A stretch of DNA of 64,000 nt from Paraburkholderia fungorum (GTDB taxonomy: Bacteria; Pseudomonadota; Gammaproteobacteria; Burkholderiales; Burkholderiaceae), in the NCBI RefSeq assembly GCF_902833645.1, contig NZ_CADFGE010000004.1:62001-126000 (forward strand). Reading direction: 5' to 3'. This document shows, piece by piece, positions 17,612-27,066 of the stretch. Both the position numbers and the translations under genes were made by a program. Within the stretch, counting starts at the first letter, position 1. Each line of letters begins with the position of its first letter. The notes beneath the pieces were generated by a model. It was not told the origin of the DNA and searched no databases. It saw only the letters and a program-made list of their open reading frames with translations.

Positions 17612-18586
17612 ATGAATAAAGCGATGCCCACTCACGCCGCGAGCGCGTCCGAAGCCGAGCTGGCGCCGTCAGCCAATCACGCGACCCGTGCAACGCCACA
17701 GCAGGTTCATGCCGCCAAAGCCCCGCGCGCCGGCGCGCAACCGGCCGTGGTCGACGAAATCGCGTTGCCGAGCACGCTGCTCGACGTCACACCGCAACAA
17801 GCCGGTACCCAAACGCTGTTGCGCGGCCTCGCGATTCTGGAAGCCGCCGCCGCCGGCGTACGCGATCTGCGCACCTTCGGCGCCGCACTCGGCACGACGC
17901 GCAGCACCACGCATCGGCTGGTGAGCAGCCTCGTGCAGGCGCGCTATCTCCGCCAGGTGCAAGGCGGCTATCTGCTCGGCCCGAAGCTGATCGAACTCGG
18001 CACCATCGCGCTCGAACAGATGCCGCTCACCGCAGTCGCGCGTCCCCATCTCGAATCGCTCGCTGAGCAGACACTCGACACGATCCACCTAGGCGTGCGC
18101 GACGGCGACGACGTGCTGTACATCGACAAAATCCCCGGCACCCGTGGCCTCGAAATGCGCTCGCGCGTCGGTCACCGGATGCCGCTGGCGTCGACGGGTA
18201 TCGGCAAAGCCATGATGCTCGACCTCACGCCGGATGTGTGGCAGTCGCTTTTCGAAGCATCGCGGCGCGCGCTCGCCGGCGTCAGTTTCAAGCCGGATAA
18301 CCGCCCCGACGCGCCAACCTTCATGCAGCGCATGACCAGCTACGCTGCCGGCGGCTATACCTTCGACCTCGAAGAAAACGAAGCATCGATCCGTTGCGTC
18401 GCAGCGCCGGTGCGCGACGCATCGGGCTCGGTGGTGGCGGCGCTGTCGGTGGCGAGCACGATTCCGTATATGTCGCTCGAACGCATGGATGAACTGATCC
18501 CGGTCGTGCAGCGCGAAGCGCGCGCGATCTCGGAAGAACTCGGCTGGCGTGCGCCGCAACCGGCAACGCGCAGGATCAAACGATGA
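17612..18586 (+). CDS. IclR-family transcriptional regulator
   Basis: A 324-residue regulator. About 65 residues of Ala/Pro-rich N-terminal extension precede the winged helix-turn-helix (about 68-130, with GLAILEAAAAGVRDLRTFG and the recognition helix around TTRSTTHRLVSSL). The C-terminal IclR effector domain (about 145-310) follows. IclR proteins usually bind a metabolite and control adjacent catabolic operons. Its stop overlaps dgoK (ATGA), so it is cotranscribed with the sugar-acid genes and is the obvious candidate regulator, with a 2-keto-3-deoxy-galactonate-type ligand as a guess. The long N-terminus may mean a later true start. Confidence 0.88.
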   Translation: MNKAMPTHAASASEAELAPSANHATRATPQQVHAAKAPRAGAQPAVVDEIALPSTLLDVTPQQAGTQTLLRGLAILEAAAAGVRDLRTFGAALGTTRSTTHRLVSSLVQARYLRQVQGGYLLGPKLIELGTIALEQMPLTAVARPHLESLAEQTLDTIHLGVRDGDDVLYIDKIPGTRGLEMRSRVGHRMPLASTGIGKAMMLDLTPDVWQSLFEASRRALAGVSFKPDNRPDAPTFMQRMTSYAAGGYTFDLEENEASIRCVAAPVRDASGSVVAALSVASTIPYMSLERMDELIPVVQREARAISEELGWRAPQPATRRIKR

Positions 18587-19641
18587 AGCAAGCGGGTTCT
18601 CAAACGCAGGCGCTCGATCCGGTGAACGGCACCGCGGCCGCCGACGCCAGGCTCCAACACGCCGCGCTGATCGCGCTCGATTGGGGTACGACGTCGTTGC
18701 GCGCGTATCTGTACGACGCAGCCGGTAACGTACTGGCAACCCGGGCCTCGACGGCCGGCATCATGAATCTGCCGCGCAGCGCGGAACAGGGTGGCTTCGA
18801 CGCCGCCTTCGATGACGCGTGCGGCGCGTGGCTCGAGCAGGCACCCGGTGCGGCGGTGATCGCCGCAGGCATGGTCGGCAGCGCGCAAGGCTGGGTCGAG
18901 GCTCCGTATGTCGACGCACCGGCAAATGCCGATGCGCTGGTGGCCGGCATCGTCCGTGTCAAAGCCGCGGGCGGCGTGACGCTGCACATTGTGCCGGGCG
19001 TCCTGCAGCGCGGCGACCTGCCGAATGTAATGCGCGGCGAGGAAACCCAGATCTTCGGGGCGCTCGGTCAGGACTCGGGCGGCGCGGACAGCGGTAAGCG
19101 CGCGCTGATCGGCTTGCCTGGCACCCACGCGAAGTGGGCCGTCGTGCAGGCAGGCCGCATCGAACGTTTTCATACCTTCATGACCGGTGAAGTGTTCGCA
19201 GCACTGCGCGAGCACACCATCCTCGGCCGCACGATGGATACGCCAGATCGTCCGGATACCGATGCATTCCTGCATGGCGTGAAGATCGCCCGCGACAAAG
19301 GTCAGGCGGGCCTGCTGGCTACCGTATTCAGCGCCCGCACGCTCGGGCTCACTGGACAGCTTTCGCGCGAACAGCAGCCGGACTATCTATCGGGCCTGCT
19401 GATCGGGCACGAACTGGCCGGCCTCGAAGCCGTGCTCGCGCAACAGCACAACTCGCTCGCCGGGCAGCAGTTGCGCCTGATCGGCAACGAGGCGTTGTGC
19501 GAGCGCTATCGCGTCGCACTCGCACAATTCGGCTGCCCTCACGCGGAGCTGGTGAAGTACGCCACCGAACGCGGCCTGTGGCGCGTCGCGACCCAGGCGG
19601 GGCTCGTCAATCCGACGCCCCAAGCGGCGCACGCGGGCTAA
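18583..19641 (+). CDS. dgoK: 2-dehydro-3-deoxygalactonokinase
   Basis: A 352-residue kinase that phosphorylates 2-keto-3-deoxy-D-galactonate at O6 in the De Ley-Doudoroff pathway. The ATPase-fold phosphate-1 loop is ALDWGTTSLRAYLYD (about 28-42). A second conserved segment is GLPGTHAKWAVVQAGRIERF near 180-200, which also fits the DgoK family. It starts inside the stop of the IclR gene and is followed 36 bases later by the matching aldolase, which strongly supports the assignment. Confidence 0.92.
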   Translation: MKQAGSQTQALDPVNGTAAADARLQHAALIALDWGTTSLRAYLYDAAGNVLATRASTAGIMNLPRSAEQGGFDAAFDDACGAWLEQAPGAAVIAAGMVGSAQGWVEAPYVDAPANADALVAGIVRVKAAGGVTLHIVPGVLQRGDLPNVMRGEETQIFGALGQDSGGADSGKRALIGLPGTHAKWAVVQAGRIERFHTFMTGEVFAALREHTILGRTMDTPDRPDTDAFLHGVKIARDKGQAGLLATVFSARTLGLTGQLSREQQPDYLSGLLIGHELAGLEAVLAQQHNSLAGQQLRLIGNEALCERYRVALAQFGCPHAELVKYATERGLWRVATQAGLVNPTPQAAHAG

Positions 19642-19677
19642 CTGGTAGCGCCGCCGCTCACGAAACAAGGAACCGAC

Positions 19678-20358
19678 ATGCAACCTCACATCAATCTGCC
19701 CGCCCCGTACATGCCGCACGCGGGTCTGATCGCGGCGTTCGAGGTCTGTCCGCTGATCGCGATCATGCGCGGCGTGACGCCCGCCGATGCCGCCGAGCAC
19801 GCTCAGGCGCTGTACGAAGCGGGTTTTCGCATCGTCGAAGTGCCGTTGAATTCGCCGCAACCGTTCGACAGCATCGCGGCGATCCGCAAGACCTTGCCGG
19901 CCGATGCGATCGTCGGCGCCGGCACGGTGCTGCATCCGGGTTTTGTCACCGACGTCAAATCCGCCGGCGGCGAGCTGATCGTGATGCCGCATAGCGATCC
20001 GGAAGTCGTCAGCGCCGCGAAGGCGCAGGGCATGGCGTGCGCGCCGGGCGTGGCCACGCCGAACGAAGCCTTTCTCGCGCTGAAAAACGGCGCGGACGTG
20101 CTGAAGATGTTCCCTGCGGAACAACTCGGCTGCCAGGTCGTGAAGGCGTGGCGCGCGGTGATCGCGGCGCAGGTGCCGCTGGTGCCCGTCGGCGGAATCA
20201 CGCCGGACAACATGGGGCCGTTTTTGAGTGCCGGCGCGAACGGTTTCGGCCTCGGCTCGGCGCTGTATAAGCCGGGCCAGAGCGCGGCGGTGACTGCCTC
20301 GCATGCGAAAGCGTTTATCAACGGATTGCGCATCGCTCGCGCAGGCGCGAAGAAATGA
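19678..20358 (+). CDS. dgoA: 2-dehydro-3-deoxy-6-phosphogalactonate aldolase
   Basis: A 226-residue class I aldolase that splits KDPGal to pyruvate and glyceraldehyde 3-phosphate. Family signatures are visible: IAIMRGVTP near the N-terminus, the catalytic Glu in IVEVPLNSP, VGAGTVL, and the Schiff-base lysine in VLKMFPAEQLG (about residues 140-150). The Gly-rich phosphate site is VPVGGITPDNM. The stop overlaps the next SDR gene by four bases (ATGA). Placing it directly after dgoK distinguishes it from KDPG aldolase of the Entner-Doudoroff route. Confidence 0.92.
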   Translation: MQPHINLPAPYMPHAGLIAAFEVCPLIAIMRGVTPADAAEHAQALYEAGFRIVEVPLNSPQPFDSIAAIRKTLPADAIVGAGTVLHPGFVTDVKSAGGELIVMPHSDPEVVSAAKAQGMACAPGVATPNEAFLALKNGADVLKMFPAEQLGCQVVKAWRAVIAAQVPLVPVGGITPDNMGPFLSAGANGFGLGSALYKPGQSAAVTASHAKAFINGLRIARAGAKK

Positions 20359-21131
20359 AGCGGCTCGCCGACAAGGTTGCGTTGATCACCGGTGCCGGGC
20401 GCGGCATCGGCGCGGCGATCGCATTCGCGTTCGCGCGCGAGGGCGCGGCGGTCGTACTGGCGGAGCTGGATATCGAAACGGCGCGGCAGACGGCGGAGCA
20501 GATCAAGTCGCAAACCGGTGCGCGTGCGCTGGCCGTGCATACGGACGTGACGCAATCGGCGTCGGTTCAGCACGCGGTGAGCGAGGCGGAACGTACGTTC
20601 GGCGCGCTCGACGTGCTGGTCAACAACGCCGGCATCAACGTGTTCTGCGATCCGCTGACAATGACCGACGACGATTGGCGCCGCTGCTTCGCGGTCGATC
20701 TCGACGGCGTATGGAACGGCTGTCGCGCGGTGTTGCCGGGCATGGTCGAACGCGGCGCGGGCAGCATCGTGAATATCGCGTCGACGCATGCATTCAAGAT
20801 CATTCCGGGATGCTTTCCGTACCCGGTCGCGAAGCACGGCGTAATCGGTTTGACGCGCGCGCTCGGCATCGAGTACGCGCCACGCAATGTGCGGGTCAAC
20901 GCAATCGCGCCGGGCTACATCGAGACGCAACTGACGCATGACTGGTGGAACGAACAAGCCGATCCGGCCGCCGCGAAACAGGCAACGCTCGATCTGCAAC
21001 CGATGAAGCGCATCGGCCGCCCGGAAGAAGTGGCGATGACGGCGGTGTTTCTCGCCTCGGACGAAGCACCGTTCATCAACGCTACCTGCATCACCGTGGA
21101 TGGCGGGCGCTCGGCGCTGTATCACGACTGA
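20355..21131 (+). CDS. SDR-family oxidoreductase (sugar or sugar-acid dehydrogenase)
   Basis: A 258-residue short-chain dehydrogenase/reductase. It has the cofactor loop TGAGRGIGAAIA (about 13-24), NNAG (near 92), the active-site Ser in NIASTHA and the Tyr/Lys pair in YPVAKHG, followed by the PG motif APGYIET. An acidic residue after the second strand (AELDIE) suggests NAD preference. It is translationally coupled to dgoA, so a sugar or deoxy-sugar-acid substrate is likely. A second SDR at 25117 is the better candidate for the aldose dehydrogenase step, so this one may act on another sugar. Confidence 0.85.
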   Translation: MKRLADKVALITGAGRGIGAAIAFAFAREGAAVVLAELDIETARQTAEQIKSQTGARALAVHTDVTQSASVQHAVSEAERTFGALDVLVNNAGINVFCDPLTMTDDDWRRCFAVDLDGVWNGCRAVLPGMVERGAGSIVNIASTHAFKIIPGCFPYPVAKHGVIGLTRALGIEYAPRNVRVNAIAPGYIETQLTHDWWNEQADPAAAKQATLDLQPMKRIGRPEEVAMTAVFLASDEAPFINATCITVDGGRSALYHD

Positions 21132-21231
21132 AAAGTTTCACCGGACGACGCGCTGGCCGCGTGTGTCACAACCGGTACAAGAAGACGCGGCCGATACCTT
21201 CTCGTTATCAATTAGTCAGGAGACACGCATT

Positions 21232-22230
21232 ATGAAACGAAGAATTTTCCTCACGCTGGCAGCAGCGGCGGCGGGTGTGCTCTTCAACGCACCGGTCGCG
21301 CAGGCTGCCGATCCGGTGAAGATTGGCTTCCTCGTGAAGCAGCCGGAAGAACCGTGGTTCCAGGACGAGTGGAAGTTCGCCGAAATCGCCGCCAAGCAAA
21401 AGGGCTTCACGCTGGTGAAGATCGGCGCGCCGTCGGGTGAGAAGGTGATGAGCGCTATCGACAACCTGGCGGCTCAGAAAGCGCAAGGCTTTGTGATCTG
21501 CACGCCTGACGTCAAGCTCGGACCGGGCATCGTCGCCAAGGCGAAAGCCGACGGCCTGAAGATGATGACGGTCGACGACCGCCTCGTCGACGGCGCCGGC
21601 AAGCCGATCGCATCGGTGCCGCATATGGGCATCTCGGCGTACAACATCGGCAAGCAGGTGGGCGACGGTCTGGCTGCGGAAATCAAGAAGCGCGGCTGGG
21701 ACATGAAAGACGTGGGCGCGATCGACGTGACCTACAACCAGTTGCCGACCGCAGTGGATCGCACCACCGGTGCAACCGACGCGCTCGTCGCCGCTGGTTT
21801 CCCGAAGGCCAACGTGATCGAAGCGCCGCAAGCGAAGACCGACACGGAAAACGCCTTCAACGCCGCCAATATCGCGTTCACCAAGAACCCGCAGTTCAAG
21901 CACTGGGTCGCTTACGGTCTGAACGACGAGGCCGTGCTCGGCGCGGTGCGCGCAGCGGAAGGCCGTGGCTTCAAGGCCGACAACATGATCGGTATCGGTA
22001 TCGGCGGCTCGGACTCGGCTTTGAACGAGTTCAAGAAGCCGTCGCCGACCGGCTTCTACGGCACGGTCATCATCAGCCCGAAGCGTCACGGCGAAGAAAC
22101 CTCCACGCTGATGTACGACTGGATCACGCAAGGCAAGGAGCCGCCGATGCTCACGCTGACGACCGGCATGCTGGCCACGCGTGACAACGTGGGTGAAGTA
22201 CGCGAGAAGATGGGCCTTGCATCGAAGTAA
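21232..22230 (+). CDS. araF: ABC importer substrate-binding protein, L-arabinose/D-galactose type
   Basis: A 332-residue periplasmic binding protein closely resembling AraF. A signal peptide (1-25, ending AQA) is visible. Family segments include EEPWFQDEWKFAE, GFVICTPDVKLG, NNQLP-like YNQLPTAVDRTTG and the C-terminal FYGTVIISPKRHGEE. I choose the ATG at 21232 because AGGAGA at 21218-21223 lies 8 bases before it and the signal peptide begins there; upstream in-frame codons belong to the 100-base leader. It starts the importer set araF-araG-araH. Confidence 0.92.
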   Translation: MKRRIFLTLAAAAAGVLFNAPVAQAADPVKIGFLVKQPEEPWFQDEWKFAEIAAKQKGFTLVKIGAPSGEKVMSAIDNLAAQKAQGFVICTPDVKLGPGIVAKAKADGLKMMTVDDRLVDGAGKPIASVPHMGISAYNIGKQVGDGLAAEIKKRGWDMKDVGAIDVTYNQLPTAVDRTTGATDALVAAGFPKANVIEAPQAKTDTENAFNAANIAFTKNPQFKHWVAYGLNDEAVLGAVRAAEGRGFKADNMIGIGIGGSDSALNEFKKPSPTGFYGTVIISPKRHGEETSTLMYDWITQGKEPPMLTLTTGMLATRDNVGEVREKMGLASK

Positions 22231-22447
22231 GCATTGGTTGTAACGCAGTGCAATGAAGTGAACTGCCGGTGCGTCATTCTCCAGGGATTGGGCGCATCGG
22301 CAGCCATCACCGACAGTAATAAAAGACGAGTAGTTGAGACAGACCACGCTTGGTGTCCATGAGGCACCTGAAGAAGCACGGTTCATATGAAGCAATGGGA
22401 CGGCAGTAAGCGTTAGAACGCTAACTTCCGTCGACATAGGAGGCGAA
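22231..22447 (+). other. araF-araG intercistronic leader
   Basis: This 217-base gap lies inside the importer operon. It holds an imperfect inverted pair (CCGGTGCG near 22269 and CGCATCGG near 22293) and ends with the strong ribosome-binding site AGGAGG just before the GTG of araG. A partial processing or terminating structure that keeps the binding protein more abundant than the ATPase would be typical of ABC operons, but it is inferred. Confidence 0.35.
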
Positions 22448-23983
22448 GTGTCAGCGACGCTACGTTTTGACAATATCGGCAAAGTCTTTCCAGGCGTGCG
22501 CGCGCTTGACGGAGTGTCCTTCGACGTCAACGTCGGCCAGGTGCACGGCCTGATGGGCGAAAACGGCGCAGGGAAATCGACCCTGCTGAAGATTCTCGGC
22601 GGTGAATATCAGCCCGACTCCGGTCGCGTGATGATCGACGGCAATGAGGTGCGCTTTACGAGCGCGGCGGCGTCGATCGGGGCGGGGATCGCGGTGATTC
22701 ACCAGGAACTGCAATACGTGCCCGATCTGACGGTCGCGGAAAACCTGCTGTTGGGCCAACTGCCGAACTCGCTCGGCTGGGTCAACAAGCGTGAAGCCAA
22801 GCGCTTCGTCAAAGAACGTCTCGAAGCGATGGGCGTGGCGCTCGATCCGAACGCGAAGCTGAGAAAGCTCTCGATCGCACAGCGGCAAATGGTCGAAATC
22901 TGCAAGGCCTTGCTGCGTAACGCGCGCGTGATTGCGCTGGATGAACCGACCAGCTCGCTGTCGCATCGCGAGACCGAGGTGCTGTTCAAGCTGGTGCGCG
23001 ACCTGCGCGCCGACAACCGCGCGATGATCTACATCTCGCACCGCATGGACGAGATTTACGAGCTGTGCGATGCCTGCACGATTTTCCGCGACGGCCGCAA
23101 GATCGCCTCGCATCCGACGCTCGAAGGCGTGTCGCGCGACACCATCGTGAGCGAAATGGTCGGGCGTGAAATTTCCGATATCTACAACTATTCGGCGCGT
23201 CCGCTGGGCGAAGTGCGCTTCTCGGCGAAAGCGATCGAAGGCCATGCGCTCGCGCAGCCGGCCAGCTTCGAAGTGCGGCGCGGCGAGATCGTCGGTTTCT
23301 TCGGTCTGGTGGGCGCGGGCCGTAGCGAGCTGATGCACCTGGTGTACGGCGCCGACCACAAGAAGGCTGGCGAAATCGTGCTCGACGGCAAGCCGATCAA
23401 GGTGCGCAGCGCGGGCGAGGCGATCCGGCATGGCATCGTGCTGTGCCCTGAAGACCGCAAGGAAGAGGGCATCGTCGCGATGGCGACCGTGTCGGAGAAC
23501 ATCAATATCAGTTGCCGCCGTCACTATCTGCGGGCGGGGATGTTCCTCGACCGCAAGAAGGAAGCGGAAACCGCGGACCGTTTCATCAAGCTTCTGAAGA
23601 TCAAGACGCCGAGCCGCCGCCAGAAGATTCGCTTTCTGTCGGGCGGCAATCAGCAGAAGGCGATTCTGTCGCGCTGGTTGGCCGAGCCCGATCTGAAGGT
23701 GGTGATTCTCGACGAGCCGACCCGCGGAATCGATGTGGGTGCGAAGCATGAGATCTATAACGTGATTTATCAGCTTGCGGAACGCGGCTGCGCGATCGTG
23801 ATGATTTCGTCTGAACTGCCGGAAGTGCTCGGTGTGTCCGACCGGATCGTCGTGATGCGTCAGGGCCGCATTTCCGGCGAGCTGTCGCGCAAGGAAGCAA
23901 CGGAACAAACGGTGTTGAGCCTCGCGTTGCCGCAGAGCTCGACCGCCATGCCCGGAACCGCAGCCACCGAGCAAGCGGCCTGA
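22448..23983 (+). CDS. araG: ABC importer ATPase, two-domain sugar type
   Basis: A 511-residue fused ATPase of the carbohydrate CUT2 type. Domain 1 has a normal Walker A ([12 protein letters not shown], about 34-45), a signature [11 protein letters not shown] and Walker [13 protein letters not shown]. Domain 2 has the usual degenerate Walker A of this family ([13 protein letters not shown], near 282), a signature [15 protein letters not shown] and Walker [15 protein letters not shown]. It energises uptake with AraF and AraH. GTG start with AGGAGG upstream. Confidence 0.93.
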   Translation: MSATLRFDNIGKVFPGVRALDGVSFDVNVGQVHGLMGENGAGKSTLLKILGGEYQPDSGRVMIDGNEVRFTSAAASIGAGIAVIHQELQYVPDLTVAENLLLGQLPNSLGWVNKREAKRFVKERLEAMGVALDPNAKLRKLSIAQRQMVEICKALLRNARVIALDEPTSSLSHRETEVLFKLVRDLRADNRAMIYISHRMDEIYELCDACTIFRDGRKIASHPTLEGVSRDTIVSEMVGREISDIYNYSARPLGEVRFSAKAIEGHALAQPASFEVRRGEIVGFFGLVGAGRSELMHLVYGADHKKAGEIVLDGKPIKVRSAGEAIRHGIVLCPEDRKEEGIVAMATVSENINISCRRHYLRAGMFLDRKKEAETADRFIKLLKIKTPSRRQKIRFLSGGNQQKAILSRWLAEPDLKVVILDEPTRGIDVGAKHEIYNVIYQLAERGCAIVMISSELPEVLGVSDRIVVMRQGRISGELSRKEATEQTVLSLALPQSSTAMPGTAATEQAA

Positions 23984-24036
23984 ACATTACTTGGACGAAA
24001 GTCCGGCAACCCGTGGGGAACGGGAGGAGTCTTCAA

Positions 24037-25053
24037 ATGCAAGCCAGAGAAAACCTCGCGCAACAAGCCGCCAAAGGCGCGGCTGAAGCGCTGATCCCGC
24101 AGTCGAACGACAAGGCGAAATGGTGGCAGCAGATCACCGAGTACAGCCTGATCCTGATCTTCGTCGTGATGTTCGTCACGATGTCGCTGACGGTCGATCA
24201 CTTCTTCTCGATCGAGAACATGCTCGGTCTCGCGCTGTCGATTTCGCAGATCGGCATGGTCGCGTGCACGATGATGTTCTGTCTGGCCTCGCGCGATTTC
24301 GACCTGTCGGTGGGTTCGACGGTCGCCTTCGCGGGCGTGCTGTGTGCGATGGTCCTGAACGCGACCGGTAACACTTTCATCGCGATCATCGCGGCGGTGG
24401 CAGCGGGCGCGGTGATCGGTTTCGTCAACGGCGCGGTGATCGCTTATCTGCGCATCAACGCGCTGATCACGACGCTCGCGACGATGGAAATCGTCCGCGG
24501 TCTCGGCTTTATCGTGTCGCACGGGCAAGCCGTGGGCGTGTCGTCGGATACCTTTATCGCGCTGGGCGGCCTGAGCTTCTTCGGCGTGTCGCTGCCGATC
24601 TGGGTCACGTTGCTGTGCTTTATCGTGTTCGGCGTGATGCTCAATCAGACCGTGTATGGCCGTAACACGCTGGCTATTGGCGGCAATCCGGAAGCTTCGC
24701 GTCTCGCCGGTATCAACGTCGAACGCACGCGCGTTTATATCTTCCTGATTCAGGGGGCTGTTACCGCGTTGGCGGGTGTGATTCTGGCTTCGCGGATTAC
24801 GTCGGGTCAGCCGAACGCGGCGGAAGGTTTCGAACTGAACGTGATTTCGGCTTGCGTGCTGGGCGGCGTGTCGCTGCTCGGCGGTCGCGCGACGATTTCC
24901 GGTGTCGTGATCGGCGTGCTGATCATGGGCACGGTCGAGAACGTGATGAACCTGATGAACATCGACGCGTTCTACCAGTACCTCGTGCGCGGCGCGATTC
25001 TGCTCGCCGCCGTGCTGCTCGATCAGTTGAAGAACCGCGGTTCGCGAGATTAA
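24037..25053 (+). CDS. araH: ABC importer permease, sugar CUT2 type
   Basis: A 338-residue inner-membrane permease of the AraH/RbsC family with about nine or ten hydrophobic segments after a 35-residue cytoplasmic N-terminus. The family motif around GRNTLAIGGNPEASRLAGI (about 207-226) is the EAA-like coupling loop. I choose ATG 24037, preceded by GGGAGGAG at 24022-24029; a GTG at 24013 would include this site in the coding region. It follows araG by 53 bases and is followed by the sugar-dehydrogenase gene. Confidence 0.93.
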   Translation: MQARENLAQQAAKGAAEALIPQSNDKAKWWQQITEYSLILIFVVMFVTMSLTVDHFFSIENMLGLALSISQIGMVACTMMFCLASRDFDLSVGSTVAFAGVLCAMVLNATGNTFIAIIAAVAAGAVIGFVNGAVIAYLRINALITTLATMEIVRGLGFIVSHGQAVGVSSDTFIALGGLSFFGVSLPIWVTLLCFIVFGVMLNQTVYGRNTLAIGGNPEASRLAGINVERTRVYIFLIQGAVTALAGVILASRITSGQPNAAEGFELNVISACVLGGVSLLGGRATISGVVIGVLIMGTVENVMNLMNIDAFYQYLVRGAILLAAVLLDQLKNRGSRD

Positions 25054-25116
25054 ACCCGGGGCCCAACCCGCGCTCAACTCGCGACTCACTTACTTTGCTC
25101 TATAAGGAATCGAACG

Positions 25117-25917
25117 ATGTCGTCTCCGGCCAATGCAAACGACCGCCTCGCGGACAGCGCGTTTGCCCGCTATCCGAGTCTCGTCGACCGAATCGTACTG
25201 ATTACGGGTGGTGCGACCGGTATCGGCGCATCGTTCGTCGAACATTTCGCGGCCCAGGGCGCGCGCGTCGCGTTCTTCGATATCGATGCGAGCGCGGGTG
25301 AAGCGCTCGCCGATGAACTCGGCGATTCGAAACATAAGCCCATGTTTTTGCCGTGCGATCTGACCGATATCGACGCACTGCAAAAAGCGATTGCCGACGT
25401 GAAGGCCGCGCTCGGCCCGATTCAGGTGCTGGTGAACAACGCGGCAAACGACAAGCGCCACACGATCGGTGAAGTGACGCGTGAGTCTTTCGACGCCGGC
25501 ATCGCGGTAAATATTCGTCACCAGTTTTTCGCGGCGCAAGCGGTGATGGACGATATGAAAGCCGCCAACAGCGGCTCGATCATCAACCTCGGCTCGATCA
25601 GCTGGATGCTGAAGAACGGCGGCTATCCGGTGTATGTGATGTCGAAATCGGCGGTGCAGGGTTTGACGCGCGGCCTCGCGCGCGACCTCGGTCACTTCAA
25701 CATTCGCGTCAATACGCTGGTGCCGGGTTGGGTGATGACGGAAAAGCAGAAGCGTTTGTGGCTCGATGACGCAGGCCGTCGTTCGATCAAGGAAGGTCAG
25801 TGCATCGACGCTGAACTGCTGCCCGCCGATCTCGCGCGCATGGCGCTTTTCCTCGCCGCGGACGACAGCCGTATGATCACCGCGCAGGACCTCATTGTCG
25901 ACGGAGGCTGGGCGTGA
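25117..25917 (+). CDS. SDR-family aldose 1-dehydrogenase (D-galactose/L-arabinose candidate)
   Basis: A 266-residue SDR with cofactor loop TGGATGIGASFVE (about 29-41), NNAAND, the active Ser in NLGSISW and Tyr/Lys in YVMSKSAV. An Asp after the second strand (FFDIDAS) suggests NAD. It resembles bacterial D-xylose, L-arabinose and D-galactose 1-dehydrogenases. The position between the AraFGH importer and an SMP-30 lactonase fits oxidation of the imported aldose to a lactone. The substrate needs a biochemical test; D-galactose fits the dgoK/dgoA genes, L-arabinose fits the importer type. The stop overlaps the next gene (GTGA). Confidence 0.85.
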   Translation: MSSPANANDRLADSAFARYPSLVDRIVLITGGATGIGASFVEHFAAQGARVAFFDIDASAGEALADELGDSKHKPMFLPCDLTDIDALQKAIADVKAALGPIQVLVNNAANDKRHTIGEVTRESFDAGIAVNIRHQFFAAQAVMDDMKAANSGSIINLGSISWMLKNGGYPVYVMSKSAVQGLTRGLARDLGHFNIRVNTLVPGWVMTEKQKRLWLDDAGRRSIKEGQCIDAELLPADLARMALFLAADDSRMITAQDLIVDGGWA

Positions 25918-26858
25918 GTGCGGGGCCGCGTACAGTTCAGCCGGCGCCTCGCGCGGCGTTGCTGCTCGATACGCAATGCACGCTCGGCGAAGGCGCGACG
26001 TGGTGCGCCAGAACAGGCCGCTTCTACTGGACCGATATCGAAGGCGCGCGTTTGTGGCGCTATGACCCGAGCGACGGACAAAGCACGTCCTGGCTCATGT
26101 CCGAGCGTCTTGGCACGTTTGCGTTGTGTGCCGACCCCCGCTACCTGCTGCTCGGATTGGCGACGCATCTGGCGTTCTTCGATCTGGCAACAGGTGTGAC
26201 GCAGCATATCGTCGACGTCGAAGCGGATTTGAATACGCGCGTGAACGACGGCCGTTGCGACCGTCAGGGCCGTTTCGTCTTCGGCACAAAGGACGAAGGC
26301 TCTCCGCTGCGGGCGCTCGGCGGGTTTTATCGTCTGAATCACGATTTGTCGCTGGAGCGGTTGCCGTTACCTGCGCCGGCGATCTCGAACAGCATCGCGT
26401 TCAGTCCTGACGGTGCGACGATGTATTACTGCGATTCGCCAACGCGTGAAATTCGCGTTTGCGACTATCGCGCGGACGGCAGCATCGCCAACGATCGCGT
26501 CTTCACGACATTGACGGACACAACCGGCGAACCCGACGGTTCGACCGTCGACGGTGACGGCGGTCTGTGGAATGCGCAATGGGGCGGCAGGCGAGTGGTG
26601 CGATATGGACCCGACGGCGTGGAAACCGAACGCGTCGACGTACCGACTGCGCAACCGAGCTGCATCGCGTTTGGCGGTCCTCCGAGCGGACTTCCCGCTG
26701 GACACGCCGCGCAACTGGACACGCTGTACATTACGAGCGCGCGCATCGATCTCGATGCCGTGGCGCTCGCGACCGATGCTCACGCGGGCGGAGTATTTAT
26801 CGCAACGCCTGGGCGACAGGGTTTGCAGGAGCCGGTGTTTCAAGGCTCGCCTGCCTAG
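25914..26858 (+). CDS. SMP-30/gluconolaconase-family sugar lactonase
   Basis: A 314-residue six-bladed beta-propeller lactonase. The metal-binding Glu lies in LGEGATW near residue 25, and NDGRCDRQGRF (about 104-114) and DSPTREIRV (about 168) supply the Asn/Asp ligands and loops of the family. It would hydrolyse the aldonolactone produced by the coupled dehydrogenase to the aldonic acid. GTG start, overlapping the SDR stop by four bases. The aldonate dehydratase needed next is not in the window. Confidence 0.88.
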   Translation: MSAGPRTVQPAPRAALLLDTQCTLGEGATWCARTGRFYWTDIEGARLWRYDPSDGQSTSWLMSERLGTFALCADPRYLLLGLATHLAFFDLATGVTQHIVDVEADLNTRVNDGRCDRQGRFVFGTKDEGSPLRALGGFYRLNHDLSLERLPLPAPAISNSIAFSPDGATMYYCDSPTREIRVCDYRADGSIANDRVFTTLTDTTGEPDGSTVDGDGGLWNAQWGGRRVVRYGPDGVETERVDVPTAQPSCIAFGGPPSGLPAGHAAQLDTLYITSARIDLDAVALATDAHAGGVFIATPGRQGLQEPVFQGSPA

Positions 26859-27066
26859 CGCAAAATAGCCCGACCTCGATGTCGAGGCGGCAGCGGAGGG
26901 TGGTCGAGCCGTGTTTGAGAAAGTGCAAGGAGTCGATGTCGCAAAACCAGTGGCAGCAAATCGGCAGCATGCCGTTCGGACCCAGAGGCGACCGGTTCAA
27001 GAAAATCGCCCAACAGCATCCGTCAGCAATGACGGCAATGTCCCACGCCTCTCGATGGAGCCAGAT

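Noticed and set aside
24198..24428. Antisense frames within araH
   Set aside because: Mirror of hydrophobic codons; no independent support.
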